A model generated the notes under the pieces. The model was not told the DNA's origin. It did no database searches and saw only the letters and a list, made by a program, of their open reading frames with translations. Made by a program: the position numbers and the translations under genes. From Gangjinia marincola (GTDB lineage: Bacteria; Bacteroidota; Bacteroidia; Flavobacteriales; Flavobacteriaceae), in NCBI RefSeq assembly GCF_039523415.1, contig NZ_BAAAFG010000016.1, forward strand, positions 496,001 to 560,000: a stretch of 64,000 nucleotides of DNA, written 5' to 3'. Shown here piece after piece: positions 51,453 through 60,574 of this stretch (its first letter is position 1; every line of letters begins with the position of its first letter).

Positions 51453-52742
51453 CTAGTTTATTTTAAACGCATTCTCTTGCGGAAAATATCCTATCTCTCC
51501 TAGTTCTTCTTCAATACGAATAAGCTGATTATATTTTGCCATTCGATCACTACGAGAAGCAGACCCGGTTTTAATTTGACCTGTGTTAAGGGCAACCGCT
51601 AAATCTGCAATCGTATTATCCTCTGTCTCGCCAGAACGGTGGGACATAACAGAGGTATAACCTGCACTATGCGCCATATTTACGGCAGCGATGGTTTCGG
51701 TAAGAGTTCCTATTTGATTTACTTTGATTAAGATTGAATTTGCAGTGTTATTTTCAATTCCACGACTTAGTCGTTCAACATTGGTTACAAATAAATCATC
51801 ACCAACAAGCTGTACTTTATCGCCGATCTTTTGTGTAAGTAATTTCCACCCTTCCCAGTCATTTTCATCCATTCCATCTTCGATAGAAATGATGGGATAA
51901 TTTTCGGCTAATTCAGCTAAATAATCCACCTGTTCTTCACTTGTTCTTACTTTACCTCCTTCTCCTTCAAACTTACTGTAATCATATGCTCCATTTACAT
52001 AGAATTCGGCAGCAGCACAATCCAAAGCGATCATAATCTCGTCTCCAAAGCTATACCCAGCATTTTCAACAGCTTTTTTAATACTGTCTAGGGCATCTTC
52101 GGTTCCATCTAAGGCAGGTGCAAATCCACCTTCATCTCCAACGGCAGTGCTTAAATTACGATCGTGAAGTACTTTTTTGAGGTGGTGAAAAATCTCTGTA
52201 CCCATTTTCATGGCATGAGAGAAATTTTTAGCCTTAACAGGCATCACCATAAATTCTTGAAATGCAATAGGTGCGTCACTATGTGATCCACCGTTAATGA
52301 TATTCATCATAGGTACAGGTAGCGTCTTCGCTGCAACCCCACCTATGTAACGATATAAGGGTAAATTAAGTTCATGAGCTGCAGCCTTTGCTACGGCTAA
52401 TGAAACTCCAAGAATAGCATTTGCCCCTAATTTACTTTTATTAGGTGTGCCATCAAGATCAATCATGGCCTGATCGATAAACTCTTGCTCAAATACAGAA
52501 AAACCTAATAGCTCCTCAGCGATGATATCATTTACATTCTCTACTGCTTTAGAGACTCCTTTACCCATATAATCGTCACCACCGTCTCTAAGCTCAACAG
52601 CTTCATGCTCACCTGTAGATGCTCCTGAAGGGACAGCTGCTCTCCCGATAGTACCCGTTTCTGTTATAACATCAACCTCAACGGTAGGATTACCCCTGGA
52701 ATCAAAAATTTGTCTTGCATGAATGTTTAAAATAATACTCAT
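51453..52742 (-). CDS. eno: Enolase
   Basis: A 429-residue glycolytic enzyme that interconverts 2-phosphoglycerate and phosphoenolpyruvate. The N-terminal ARQIFDSRGNPTVEVDV, metal ligands in the barrel (IALDCAAAE, SIEDGMDENDW, LVGDDLFVTN), the catalytic Lys in ILIKVNQIGTL, and SHRSGETEDNTIADLAVAL are all present. A frame extending to 52811 is rejected because the conserved N-terminus starts MSIILNIHARQIFDSRG, at ATG 52742. It is flanked by its own terminator. Confidence 0.97.
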   Translation of the reverse strand: MSIILNIHARQIFDSRGNPTVEVDVITETGTIGRAAVPSGASTGEHEAVELRDGGDDYMGKGVSKAVENVNDIIAEELLGFSVFEQEFIDQAMIDLDGTPNKSKLGANAILGVSLAVAKAAAHELNLPLYRYIGGVAAKTLPVPMMNIINGGSHSDAPIAFQEFMVMPVKAKNFSHAMKMGTEIFHHLKKVLHDRNLSTAVGDEGGFAPALDGTEDALDSIKKAVENAGYSFGDEIMIALDCAAAEFYVNGAYDYSKFEGEGGKVRTSEEQVDYLAELAENYPIISIEDGMDENDWEGWKLLTQKIGDKVQLVGDDLFVTNVERLSRGIENNTANSILIKVNQIGTLTETIAAVNMAHSAGYTSVMSHRSGETEDNTIADLAVALNTGQIKTGSASRSDRMAKYNQLIRIEEELGEIGYFPQENAFKIN

Positions 52743-52873
52743 AATCTCGTTTTTTGTTGGCTTTAAATTGAATTTTGAAGATACAAAAGAATCTATAGTT
52801 TTTGTCTTCAAACCCCTGTAAAATAGGGATTAATTACGAAAACGTTATAGCAGATTGATCGTTCAAAATAAAA

Positions 52874-53992
52874 CTAAGCCGGCTCTTTAGCAGATTTCAC
52901 TGCATTTATAAATTCATCAAATAAGTAAGTTGCGTCATTGGGACCCGGGCTGGCTTCAGGATGATATTGTACTGAGAAACAAGGCTTGTTTTTCATGCGC
53001 ATACCGGCAACCGTATGATCATTTAGATGTACATGGGTAATAATGATATCTTGATTCGCTTCGGCTTCTTCGCGATTAATGGCGAAACCATGATTTTGAG
53101 AGGTGATTTCTCCTTTACCAGTTTCAAGATTCTTTACAGGATGGTTTATTCCGCGGTGACCATTGTGCATTTTATAGGTAGAAATACCGTTTGCCAATGC
53201 AATAATTTGATGTCCAAGACAGATTCCAAAAGTAGGAACATTGGAAGCTATAGCCTTTTTGGCGACATCAATGGCATTCTTCAAAGGTTGCGGATCTCCA
53301 GGGCCATTAGAGAAAAATATACCGTCTGGTTCGAATGCAACCATATCTTCATATGGGGTATCGTAAGGAAACACCTTAACATAGCAATCCCGTGAGGACA
53401 GATTGCGTAGTATATTCTCTTTGATTCCAATATCTAATGCTGATATGCGATATGTAGCATTTTCATCACCATAGTAGTATGGTTCTTTAGTACTTACCTT
53501 TGAGGCTAGCTCTAACCCATTCATATTTGGCACATCTGCCAATTCTTTTTTGAGTTGATCAATTTCATCCACTCTGGTTGTAATAACGGCATTCATCGCT
53601 CCATGATCCCTGATATGAGCTACTAAAGCTCTTGTATCTACATTAGAGATCGCAAATAAATTATTGCGTTCCATAAACTCCAAAAGAGATTCCTCTGATT
53701 TAGGCCGGGAACGTTCGTAACTAAAATTTCTACAAATTAATCCGGAGATTTTAACGCTTTTTGACTCTGTATCCATCTCCATTGCTCCATAATTTCCAAT
53801 GTGAGCATTGGTGGTAACCATGAGTTGACCGTAATAAGAAGGATCTGTAAATATCTCCTGATATCCTGTCATACCTGTATTAAAACAAACCTCTCCAAAA
53901 GCGGTTCCATCTTTATCACCTACTGATCGACCGTAAAAAATAGTTCCATCTACCAGTAAAATAAGTGCTTTTTTTGTTTCCTTAAGTGCCAT
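52874..53992 (-). CDS. carA: Carbamoyl-phosphate synthase small subunit
   Basis: A 372-residue glutamine amidotransferase that feeds ammonia to CarB for arginine and pyrimidine synthesis. The N-terminal small-subunit domain includes GEVCFNTGMTGYQEIFTDPSYYGQ; the class I amidotransferase has FGICLGHQIIALA with nucleophile Cys and QYHPEASPGP with the His. carB is not in the window. It lies just beyond the ribosomal-operon terminator. Confidence 0.97.
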   Translation of the reverse strand: MALKETKKALILLVDGTIFYGRSVGDKDGTAFGEVCFNTGMTGYQEIFTDPSYYGQLMVTTNAHIGNYGAMEMDTESKSVKISGLICRNFSYERSRPKSEESLLEFMERNNLFAISNVDTRALVAHIRDHGAMNAVITTRVDEIDQLKKELADVPNMNGLELASKVSTKEPYYYGDENATYRISALDIGIKENILRNLSSRDCYVKVFPYDTPYEDMVAFEPDGIFFSNGPGDPQPLKNAIDVAKKAIASNVPTFGICLGHQIIALANGISTYKMHNGHRGINHPVKNLETGKGEITSQNHGFAINREEAEANQDIIITHVHLNDHTVAGMRMKNKPCFSVQYHPEASPGPNDATYLFDEFINAVKSAKEPA

Positions 53993-54031
53993 AAATTGAT
54001 TTATCTTTAGATGAATGGAATTTATTATTAC

Positions 54032-54070
54032 AAAAAAAAGGATAAACTATTGAAAGTTTATCCTTTTTTC
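54032..54070 (-). terminator. Ribosomal-operon terminator after rplQ
   Basis: AAAAGGATAAAC/GTTTATCCTTTT stem (54036-54047 with 54056-54067), with T run on the minus strand (A run 54032-54039), 25 bases beyond the rplQ stop. It marks the end of the S10-spc-alpha operon. Confidence 0.9.
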
Positions 54071-54091
54071 TATTTAAATAACATATAACAT

Positions 54092-54571
54092 TTATTCTTC
54101 TTCTTTAGAAGTGTCATTTGTTTTAGCCGGCGCAGTTGCTTTTGCACCACCTGATTTACCTCGTCTACTTCTTCTAGTAGATTTTTTCTCTTTCTTGCCT
54201 CCATTGTAGAGCTCATTGTAGTCTACTAACTCGATCATGGCCATGTCAGCGTTATCCCCAAGACGATTACCTAATTTGATAACTCGCGTATATCCTCCTG
54301 GTCGATCACCTACCTTAGCAGCAACTTCTCTAAAAAGCTCAGTTACTGCTTCTTTTTGACGCAATTTACTAAAAACGATTCTACGATTATGCGTTGTATC
54401 TTCTTTAGACTTCGTCACTAATGGCTCAACAAATTGCTTTAATGCCTTCGCCTTCGCCGTTGTAGTGTTAATACGTTTATGTTCAATTAATGAACACGCC
54501 ATATTAGCCAACATTGACTTTCTATGAGCTGTTTTTCTACTTAAATGATTTCCTTTTTTACCGTGTCTCAT
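54092..54571 (-). CDS. rplQ: 50S ribosomal protein L17
   Basis: A 159-residue protein near the exit tunnel. The core MRHGKKGNHLSRKTAHRKSMLANMA and NTTTAKAKALKQFVEPLVTKSK are classical L17, while a Lys/Arg/Ser-rich C-terminal tail of about 40 residues (KKSTRRSRRGKSGGAKATAPAK) is an extension compared with E. coli L17 (127 residues), common in Bacteroidota. Last gene of the operon, 67 bases after rpoA. Confidence 0.96.
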   Translation of the reverse strand: MRHGKKGNHLSRKTAHRKSMLANMACSLIEHKRINTTTAKAKALKQFVEPLVTKSKEDTTHNRRIVFSKLRQKEAVTELFREVAAKVGDRPGGYTRVIKLGNRLGDNADMAMIELVDYNELYNGGKKEKKSTRRSRRGKSGGAKATAPAKTNDTSKEEE

Positions 54572-54638
54572 GACCTCTTTTATTGCACATCATCTTGCTG
54601 CCATATCCCAGCTTACTGGAAGAGCAAATTATGATGGA

Positions 54639-55631
54639 TTAATCTTTATCTAATTTGTATTTTGAAAGATCCATACCAAAGTTAAGACCTTTTACATTCA
54701 CCAACTCTTCTAACTCGGTCAGTGACTTTTTACCAAAGTTTCTAAACTTCATTAAGTCATTTTTGTTATAAGAAACTAAATCACCTAACGTATCAACCTC
54801 TGCAGCCTTTAAGCAATTTAATGCTCTCACTGAAAGATCCATATCTACTAATTTAGTTTTAAGTAGCTGACGCATGTGTAATGATTCCTCATCATACGTT
54901 TCTGTTTGAGCAATTTCATCTGCCTCAAGAGTGATGCGCTCATCAGAAAATAACATAAAATGATGAATCAAAGTTTTAGCAGCTTCGGTCAGTGCATCTT
55001 TTGGATGAATTGAACCGTCTGAAATAATTTCAAACACTAACTTCTCGTAATCTGTCTTTTGCTCAACACGATAATTTTCAATGCTGTATTTTACGTTTTT
55101 GATTGGCGTGTAAATAGAATCTGTAAAGATCGTACCTATGGGGGCATTGGATTTTTTGTTTTCCTCTGCAGGAACATAACCTCTACCTTTTTCGATAGTG
55201 ATCTCCATGTTGATACTTACTTTCTTATCCATGTTACAAATTACTAAATCAGGGTTTAACACCTGAAAACCAGAGATGAATTTTTGAAAATCTCCTGCAG
55301 TAATTTGATCCTGACCAGAAACAGAAACAGTTACTGTTTCATTATCGATCTCATCAATTTGACGCTTAAAACGTACTTGCTTTAAGTTAAGAATAATTTC
55401 AGTTACATCTTCTACAACACCGGCAATGGTAGAAAATTCATGATCTACTCCTTCAATTCTTACTGAAGTTATTGCGAAACCTTCTAGCGATGATAACAGT
55501 ACTCTTCTTAACGCGTTACCTACAGTTAATCCGTATCCCGGTTCTAAAGGTCTAAATTCGAATTTGCCTTCAAAGTCCGTAGAATCAATCATGATTACTT
55601 TATCGGGCTTCTGAAAATTTAATAATGCCAT
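54639..55631 (-). CDS. rpoA: RNA polymerase alpha subunit
   Basis: A 330-residue subunit that nucleates polymerase assembly. The N-terminal domain (dimerisation) has GYGLTVGNALRRVLLSSLEGFAI; the C-terminal domain (about 250-330) has LSVRALNCLKAAEVDTLGDLV and MKFRNFGKKSLTELEELV, with the DNA-binding 265-determinant-like residues. Spacing to rpsD is 21 bases. Length is normal for Bacteroidota. Confidence 0.97.
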   Translation of the reverse strand: MALLNFQKPDKVIMIDSTDFEGKFEFRPLEPGYGLTVGNALRRVLLSSLEGFAITSVRIEGVDHEFSTIAGVVEDVTEIILNLKQVRFKRQIDEIDNETVTVSVSGQDQITAGDFQKFISGFQVLNPDLVICNMDKKVSINMEITIEKGRGYVPAEENKKSNAPIGTIFTDSIYTPIKNVKYSIENYRVEQKTDYEKLVFEIISDGSIHPKDALTEAAKTLIHHFMLFSDERITLEADEIAQTETYDEESLHMRQLLKTKLVDMDLSVRALNCLKAAEVDTLGDLVSYNKNDLMKFRNFGKKSLTELEELVNVKGLNFGMDLSKYKLDKD

Positions 55632-55652
55632 ATTATGAGTTCTGTCTAGTGA

Positions 55653-56258
55653 TTATTTAGAATATAATTCGACAATGAATTGCTCATTGATTTGCTCAGG
55701 AATTTGAATTCGCTGAGGAACAGATACGTATGTACCTTCTTTTGTATCTTTATTGAATGTGATCCATTCGTAAACACTTCTCTCATTATCAAGAGAATCA
55801 TTGATTACCTGTAAAGACTTAGATTTTTCACGTACTCCAATTACATCACCGGCTTTTACCTGGTATGATGGAATGTTTACGATTTCTCCATTAACGGTGA
55901 TATGTCTGTGACCTACTAACTGTCTCGCTCCTCTTCGTGAAGAAGAAAGACCCATGCGATACACCACATTATCCAATCTAGATTCACATAATTGCAAAAG
56001 AACCTCACCCGTAATTCCTTGTGCGCGGGTTGCTTTTTCAAACATGTTTCTAAATTGACGCTCAAGAATACCATAGGTATACTTGGCTTTTTGCTTTTCC
56101 ATTAACTGGATCGCGTATTCAGACTTTTTACCACGACGTCTGTTATTACCGTGCTGCCCGGGAGGGTAGTTTCTCTTTTCAAATGATTTGTCATCTCCAA
56201 AAATCGCTTGACCGAATTTACGGGCGATTTTTGTTTTAGGACCTCTATATCTTGCCAT
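55653..56258 (-). CDS. rpsD: 30S ribosomal protein S4
   Basis: A 201-residue primary 16S rRNA binder. MARYRGPKTKIARKFGQAIFG is the start; the S4 RNA-binding domain is in SRLDNVVYRMGLSSSRRGARQLVGHRHITVNG. The zinc-binding cysteines seen in some S4 forms are absent. The gap to rpsK is 171 bases, the largest in the operon. Confidence 0.97.
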   Translation of the reverse strand: MARYRGPKTKIARKFGQAIFGDDKSFEKRNYPPGQHGNNRRRGKKSEYAIQLMEKQKAKYTYGILERQFRNMFEKATRAQGITGEVLLQLCESRLDNVVYRMGLSSSRRGARQLVGHRHITVNGEIVNIPSYQVKAGDVIGVREKSKSLQVINDSLDNERSVYEWITFNKDTKEGTYVSVPQRIQIPEQINEQFIVELYSK

Positions 56259-56429
56259 GAGTTATTTTAGTTGCGAGGAGATTATGAATTAAGGCTTATC
56301 CTTCGAAAATCTTACTTCCTCTATTAATTAAATTACTATTAGTAAAACTATTCATTCCTACTTAAAGGAAAATGAATATATCCCGAAAATACACGTTGAC
56401 TTAGCTCAGTGCATATATAGGGATAAAAC

Positions 56430-56813
56430 TTATACTCTTCTTCGTTTTGGTGGTCTACATCCATTGTGTGGTAGAGGAGTAACATCGATAATTTCTGATA
56501 CTTCAATGCCTGCATTGTGAATAGTTCTGATAGCAGACTCACGTCCATTACCAGGTCCTTTCACGTATACCTTAACTTTTCTTAGACCAGCTTCATGTGC
56601 TACCTTAGCAGCATCTTCAGCAGCAGTTTGAGCAGCATAAGGAGTATTTTTCTTACTTCCTCTAAAACCCATTTTACCAGCTGATGACCATGAGATCACA
56701 TCACCATTCTTGTTTGTTAATGAAACAATGATGTTGTTAAAAGAAGCGGTAATATGCGCTTCTCCTGTTGATTCTACAACAACTTTTCTCTTCTTTGTAG
56801 TTGACTTTGCCAT
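56430..56813 (-). CDS. rpsK: 30S ribosomal protein S11
   Basis: A 127-residue platform protein of the small subunit. GEAHITASFNNIIVSLTNKNGDV and GFRGSKKNTPYAAQTAAEDAAK plus the end TPLPHNGCRPPKRRRV are classical. It is 103 bases after rpsM. Confidence 0.97.
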   Translation of the reverse strand: MAKSTTKKRKVVVESTGEAHITASFNNIIVSLTNKNGDVISWSSAGKMGFRGSKKNTPYAAQTAAEDAAKVAHEAGLRKVKVYVKGPGNGRESAIRTIHNAGIEVSEIIDVTPLPHNGCRPPKRRRV

Positions 56814-56916
56814 ATTTTCTTAGTTTTTAGTAGTTAGTTCTATGTAGTTAGAATCCTAAACGTTTCCATTTCAAACAGATTCCTCCTAACAACTAAATAC
56901 AATGACCTATTGTCTA

Positions 56917-57291
56917 TTATTTAGTCGCTTTTTTCTTGTTTGCAACCGTTTTACGTTTTCCTTTACGGGTACGTGAATTATTTTTTGTGCGTTGACCTCT
57001 TAACGGTAAACCAGATCTGTGGCGAATACCACGGTAACAACCAATGTCCATTAAACGTTTGATGTTTAATTGAACCTCTGATCTTAATTCACCTTCAATT
57101 TTGAAGTTACTTACTGCCTCACGAATTTTAGCAATATCATCGTCTGACCAGTCAGAAACTTTTTTACTTTCATCGACACCAGCCTCTTGTAGAATTCTTT
57201 TTGCTCTACTTCTACCTATTCCGAAGATATAGGTAAGTGAAATAACTCCACGCTTTTGTTTAGGTATATCTACCCCTGCGATTCTAGCCAT
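56917..57291 (-). CDS. rpsM: 30S ribosomal protein S13
   Basis: A 124-residue small-subunit head protein contacting tRNA and L5. MARIAGVDIPKQKRGVISLTYIFGIG and HRSGLPLRGQRTKNNSRTRKGKRK are diagnostic; the Lys-rich tail reaches the P-site. It starts two bases after rpmJ. Confidence 0.97.
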   Translation of the reverse strand: MARIAGVDIPKQKRGVISLTYIFGIGRSRAKRILQEAGVDESKKVSDWSDDDIAKIREAVSNFKIEGELRSEVQLNIKRLMDIGCYRGIRHRSGLPLRGQRTKNNSRTRKGKRKTVANKKKATK

Positions 57292-57293
57292 AA

Positions 57294-57410
57294 TTATCCT
57301 TGTCTTTGTTTAAATCTAGGATTCTTTTTGTTAATTACATAAAGTCTACCTTTTCTGCGAACAAGCTTGCAGTCGGCACTTCTTTTCTTTACTGATGCTC
57401 TTACTTTCAT
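57294..57410 (-). CDS. rpmJ: 50S ribosomal protein L36, zinc-free form
   Basis: A 38-residue protein that falls below usual gene-length cut-offs but translates to MKVRASVKKRSADCKLVRRK followed by GRLYVINKKNPRFKQRQG. It is L36 by its basic start and end. Of the four classical zinc ligands (Cys11, Cys14, Cys27, His33) only Cys14 remains (Ser, Asn, Phe at the others), so it is the C-minus type that does not hold zinc. It lies between infA and rpsM, the standard place. Confidence 0.96.
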   Translation of the reverse strand: MKVRASVKKRSADCKLVRRKGRLYVINKKNPRFKQRQG

Positions 57411-57454
57411 CTCTCTTTATTTAGCTTGCGCTTAAAGACAGCGCATCTTTTTAT

Positions 57455-57670
57455 TTAATATCTATATGTTATTCTTGCTTTTGTTAAGTCATAAGGACTC
57501 ATTTCAAGCTTTACTTTATCTCCTGGTAATAATTTTATGTAATGCATTCTCATCTTACCAGAAATGTGTGCAGTCACGACATGACCATTTTCCAATTCAA
57601 CTCTAAACATTGCATTTGACAATGCTTCGATAATTGTACCATCTTGCTCTATTGCTGCTTGTTTTGCCAT
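57455..57670 (-). CDS. infA: Translation initiation factor IF-1
   Basis: A 71-residue OB-fold protein that blocks the A site during initiation. AKQAAIEQDGTIIEALSNAMFRVELENGHVVTAHISGKMR is split across the family core; the end DLTKARITYRY matches IF-1. One base separates it from secY. Confidence 0.97.
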   Translation of the reverse strand: MAKQAAIEQDGTIIEALSNAMFRVELENGHVVTAHISGKMRMHYIKLLPGDKVKLEMSPYDLTKARITYRY

Positions 57671-57671
57671 A

Positions 57672-59009
57672 TTATGCTACTGCTTTACGTTTTCTGCCAG
57701 ACTTCATTAAACCATCATAATGTCTGTTTAATAAATAGGCATTTACCTGTTGCATGGTATCTATTGCTACACCCACCATGATCAATAATGATGTACCTCC
57801 AAAAAATAACCCCCAGCCTTGTTGTAATCCCAATAATGAAACCATTACTGCAGGGAATACAGCAATCAGCGCTAAGAAGATAGACCCTGGCAAGGTAATC
57901 TGTGACATAATACGATCTAAATATTCAGACGTTTCAGTCCCAGGACGAATTCCGGGGATAAAACCACCACTACGTTTGAGGTCATCTGCCATTTTATTCG
58001 TTGGTACTGTAATCGCTGTATAGAAATACGTAAATACTATGATAAGTAATGCGAAAACTACATTGTACCAAAAACCAAAGATGTTTGCAAATTCAGCTTC
58101 CATCCATTGTCCAACAGCAGTAGTATTTATTGCCTTTCCTGCAAAACTAGGGACAAACATAATCGCTTGTGCGAAAATGATCGGCATTACGCCAGATGCA
58201 TTTAACTTAAGCGGGATGAACTGCCTAGCTCCCATGGTTTTCTCGTAGCTACCACCCGATGTTCTACGTGCGTATTGAACAGGTATTTGACGTACTGCCA
58301 TAACAAGCATTACCGATGCTAATATGATCACAAACCAAATGATTAATTCAATCAAAATCATTATTACGCCTCCATTAGACTCAACTACTCTTGAAACAAA
58401 TTCTTGAACAAAAGCCTGAGGTAACGTAGCAATAATACCAACCATAATTAAGAGTGAAATACCATTCCCAATACCTTTATCAGTAATTTTTTCTCCTAAC
58501 CACATCGCAAAAATACATCCTGTCGTTAATATGATTACTGAAGAAGCCACAAATAAAGTCGTATTCTGCATTAAAAAAGCACTTCCCGGTAAAATTGCAT
58601 ATAAGTTATAAATGTAACCTGGTCCCTGAAGTAATGTAATCCCAATCGTCAACCAACGCGTGATCTGATTAATCTTTTTTCTTCCGCTTTCACCCTCTTT
58701 CTGTAACTTTTGAAGATAAGGAATCGCAATTCCCATCAACTGTACCACAATAGAGGCCGAAATGTATGGCATAATCCCTAATGCAAATACGGAAGCGTTT
58801 GAAAACGCTCCACCAGTAAAGGCATTAAGTAATCCTAAAATACCGCCATCAGTTTGATCTGCTAATCCAGATAACTGTGACGCATCAATACCCGGTAAAA
58901 CAACTTGAGCACCAAAACGGTATACAAGCAATAAGCCCAGTGTAAGAAGAATTCTATTCTTGAGCTCATCAATTTTCCAGATATTTTTGATCGTATCTAT
59001 AAATTTCAT
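57672..59009 (-). CDS. secY: Preprotein translocase subunit SecY
   Basis: A 445-residue inner-membrane protein forming the Sec channel, with ten membrane helices. MKFIDTIKNIWKIDELKNRILLT is the start; ALGIMPYISASIVVQLM and the cytosolic loops RRTSGGSYEKTMGARQFIPLKLNASGVMPIIFA and SGGFIPGIRPG are conserved. It co-operates with the SecDF coded at 17579. It is 12 bases from rplO. Confidence 0.97.
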   Translation of the reverse strand: MKFIDTIKNIWKIDELKNRILLTLGLLLVYRFGAQVVLPGIDASQLSGLADQTDGGILGLLNAFTGGAFSNASVFALGIMPYISASIVVQLMGIAIPYLQKLQKEGESGRKKINQITRWLTIGITLLQGPGYIYNLYAILPGSAFLMQNTTLFVASSVIILTTGCIFAMWLGEKITDKGIGNGISLLIMVGIIATLPQAFVQEFVSRVVESNGGVIMILIELIIWFVIILASVMLVMAVRQIPVQYARRTSGGSYEKTMGARQFIPLKLNASGVMPIIFAQAIMFVPSFAGKAINTTAVGQWMEAEFANIFGFWYNVVFALLIIVFTYFYTAITVPTNKMADDLKRSGGFIPGIRPGTETSEYLDRIMSQITLPGSIFLALIAVFPAVMVSLLGLQQGWGLFFGGTSLLIMVGVAIDTMQQVNAYLLNRHYDGLMKSGRKRKAVA

Positions 59010-59020
59010 GCGATACTATA

Positions 59021-59473
59021 TTATAAGGTTACTGCTTCACCACCAGCAGCTTCTATAGCTTCTTTTGCTGTAGCTGTGAATTTGTGTGCAGTTACTTTTA
59101 ATTTTGCTTTTAGTTCACCTCGACCTAAGATTTTAACTAAATCGTTCTTTCCAGAAAGTCTGTTATTGTATAACACATCTAGATCTACCGTATCTTTAAT
59201 TCTACCTTGATCTACATAATCCTGTAATGTATCCAAGTTAATACCTGTGTATTCTTTACGATTGATGTTTGTAAATCCAAATTTAGGCACACGACGTTGA
59301 AGTGGCATTTGTCCCCCTTCAAAACCGAGTTTTTTAGAATAACCAGAACGTGATTTAGCACCTTTGTGCCCACGTGTAGCTGTTCCACCTTTTCCAGATC
59401 CTTGACCTCTACCTTTGCGCTTAGCCTGATTCTTTACAGAACCTTCAGCTGGTTTTAAGTTACTTAAATCCAT
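59021..59473 (-). CDS. rplO: 50S ribosomal protein L15
   Basis: A 150-residue Gly/Lys-rich protein. RKGRGQGSGKGGTATRGHKGAKSRSG and GFEGGQMPLQRRVPKFGF are typical. Eight bases from rpmD. Confidence 0.97.
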   Translation of the reverse strand: MDLSNLKPAEGSVKNQAKRKGRGQGSGKGGTATRGHKGAKSRSGYSKKLGFEGGQMPLQRRVPKFGFTNINRKEYTGINLDTLQDYVDQGRIKDTVDLDVLYNNRLSGKNDLVKILGRGELKAKLKVTAHKFTATAKEAIEAAGGEAVTL

Positions 59474-59480
59474 GGTCTAT

Positions 59481-59663
59481 TTATTTTACTTCCTCTACAG
59501 ATACGAGGTGTGAAACTTTATTTATCATTCCAAGGATATTTGGCGTATCCTCGTGTTCAACAGTGTGACCCATCTTTCTCAATCCTAAAGCTTCTAGCGT
59601 TTGCTTTTGTCTCTTAGGGCGATTGATCGCACTTCTTACCTTTGTGACTTTAATTCTTGCCAT
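59481..59663 (-). CDS. rpmD: 50S ribosomal protein L30
   Basis: A 60-residue protein: MARIKVTKVRSAINRPKRQKQTLEALGLRKMGHTVEHED, then NILGMINKVSHLVSVEEVK. Length is normal for the bacterial form. It is 12 bases from rpsE. Confidence 0.97.
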   Translation of the reverse strand: MARIKVTKVRSAINRPKRQKQTLEALGLRKMGHTVEHEDTPNILGMINKVSHLVSVEEVK

Positions 59664-59674
59664 GATGCCTTGAA

Positions 59675-60199
59675 TTATCCGTTAAAAACTTTTTCTAATG
59701 AAATCCCGCGTTGTTTTGCAACCGTTTCGGCATTTCTTAATCGCAATAAAGCATCAAATGTTGCTTTCACCACATTGTGTGGGTTAGAAGATCCTTGATT
59801 TTTAGAAAGTACATCATGTACTCCAACTGCTTCTAATACTGCACGAATTGCTCCACCCGCGATTACCCCTGTACCGGCAGATGCTGGTAAAAGTAAAACA
59901 CGCGCACCACCATATTTACCTTTTTGCTCATGTGGTAGTGTTCCTTTAACTAGAGGAATACGTACAAGATTTTTCTTAGCATCTTCAACAGCTTTAGAGA
60001 TTGCTTCTGAAACTTCTTTTGATTTTCCTAATCCGTGACCTACTACACCGTTCTCATCTCCTACAACTACAATAGCAGAAAATCCAAATGCTCTACCACC
60101 TTTTGTTACTTTTGTAACACGTTGTACGCCTACGAGACGGTCTTTTAATTCAAGACCACCAGGCTTAACCGTTTCTACGTTTTTATATTTCTGGTACAT
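59675..60199 (-). CDS. rpsE: 30S ribosomal protein S5
   Basis: A 174-residue protein involved in decoding accuracy. The S5 N-terminal dsRBD-like part has RVTKVTKGGRAFGFSAIVVVGD; the C-terminal domain has LLPASAGTGVIAGGAIRAVLEAVG. Spacing of nine bases from rplR. Confidence 0.97.
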   Translation of the reverse strand: MYQKYKNVETVKPGGLELKDRLVGVQRVTKVTKGGRAFGFSAIVVVGDENGVVGHGLGKSKEVSEAISKAVEDAKKNLVRIPLVKGTLPHEQKGKYGGARVLLLPASAGTGVIAGGAIRAVLEAVGVHDVLSKNQGSSNPHNVVKATFDALLRLRNAETVAKQRGISLEKVFNG

Positions 60200-60207
60200 A
60201 TTCTTAA

Positions 60208-60561
60208 TTAAAATTTTAATCCACCTTCACGAGCACCTTCGGCTAAAGACTTAACTCTACCGTGGTACAAATATCCTCCTCTATCAAAAGAAACTGTGTC
60301 AACACCTGCTTTAGAAGCTTTCTCGGCTATTGCCTTACCTACTGCAGCAGCTGCATCTACTTTATTTCCTTTTGATGCAATATCTTTATCTCTTGAAGAA
60401 GCCGCTGCGATGGTTTTTCCATCTACGTCGTTGACTACTTGAGCGTAAATATCTTTGTTGCTTCTAAACACACAAAGTCTTGGACGCTCTGCAGTACCCA
60501 CAATGGTCTTGCGAATTCTCTTTCTTAATTTATTTCTTCTGTCAACTTTTGAAAATGCCAT
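60208..60561 (-). CDS. rplR: 50S ribosomal protein L18
   Basis: A 117-residue 5S rRNA binder. MAFSKVDRRNKLRKRIRKTI and RLCVFRSNKDIYAQVVND are classical; it ends FDRGGYLYHGRVKSLAEGAREGGLKF. An extra in-frame start at 60567 is ignored, as ATG 60561 matches the family. Confidence 0.97.
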   Translation of the reverse strand: MAFSKVDRRNKLRKRIRKTIVGTAERPRLCVFRSNKDIYAQVVNDVDGKTIAAASSRDKDIASKGNKVDAAAAVGKAIAEKASKAGVDTVSFDRGGYLYHGRVKSLAEGAREGGLKF

Positions 60562-60574
60562 GATCAATCAATTA

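Noticed and set aside
52743..52811. N-terminal extension of eno to 52811
   Set aside because: The conserved enolase start is at 52742; the extension has no homologous sequence.
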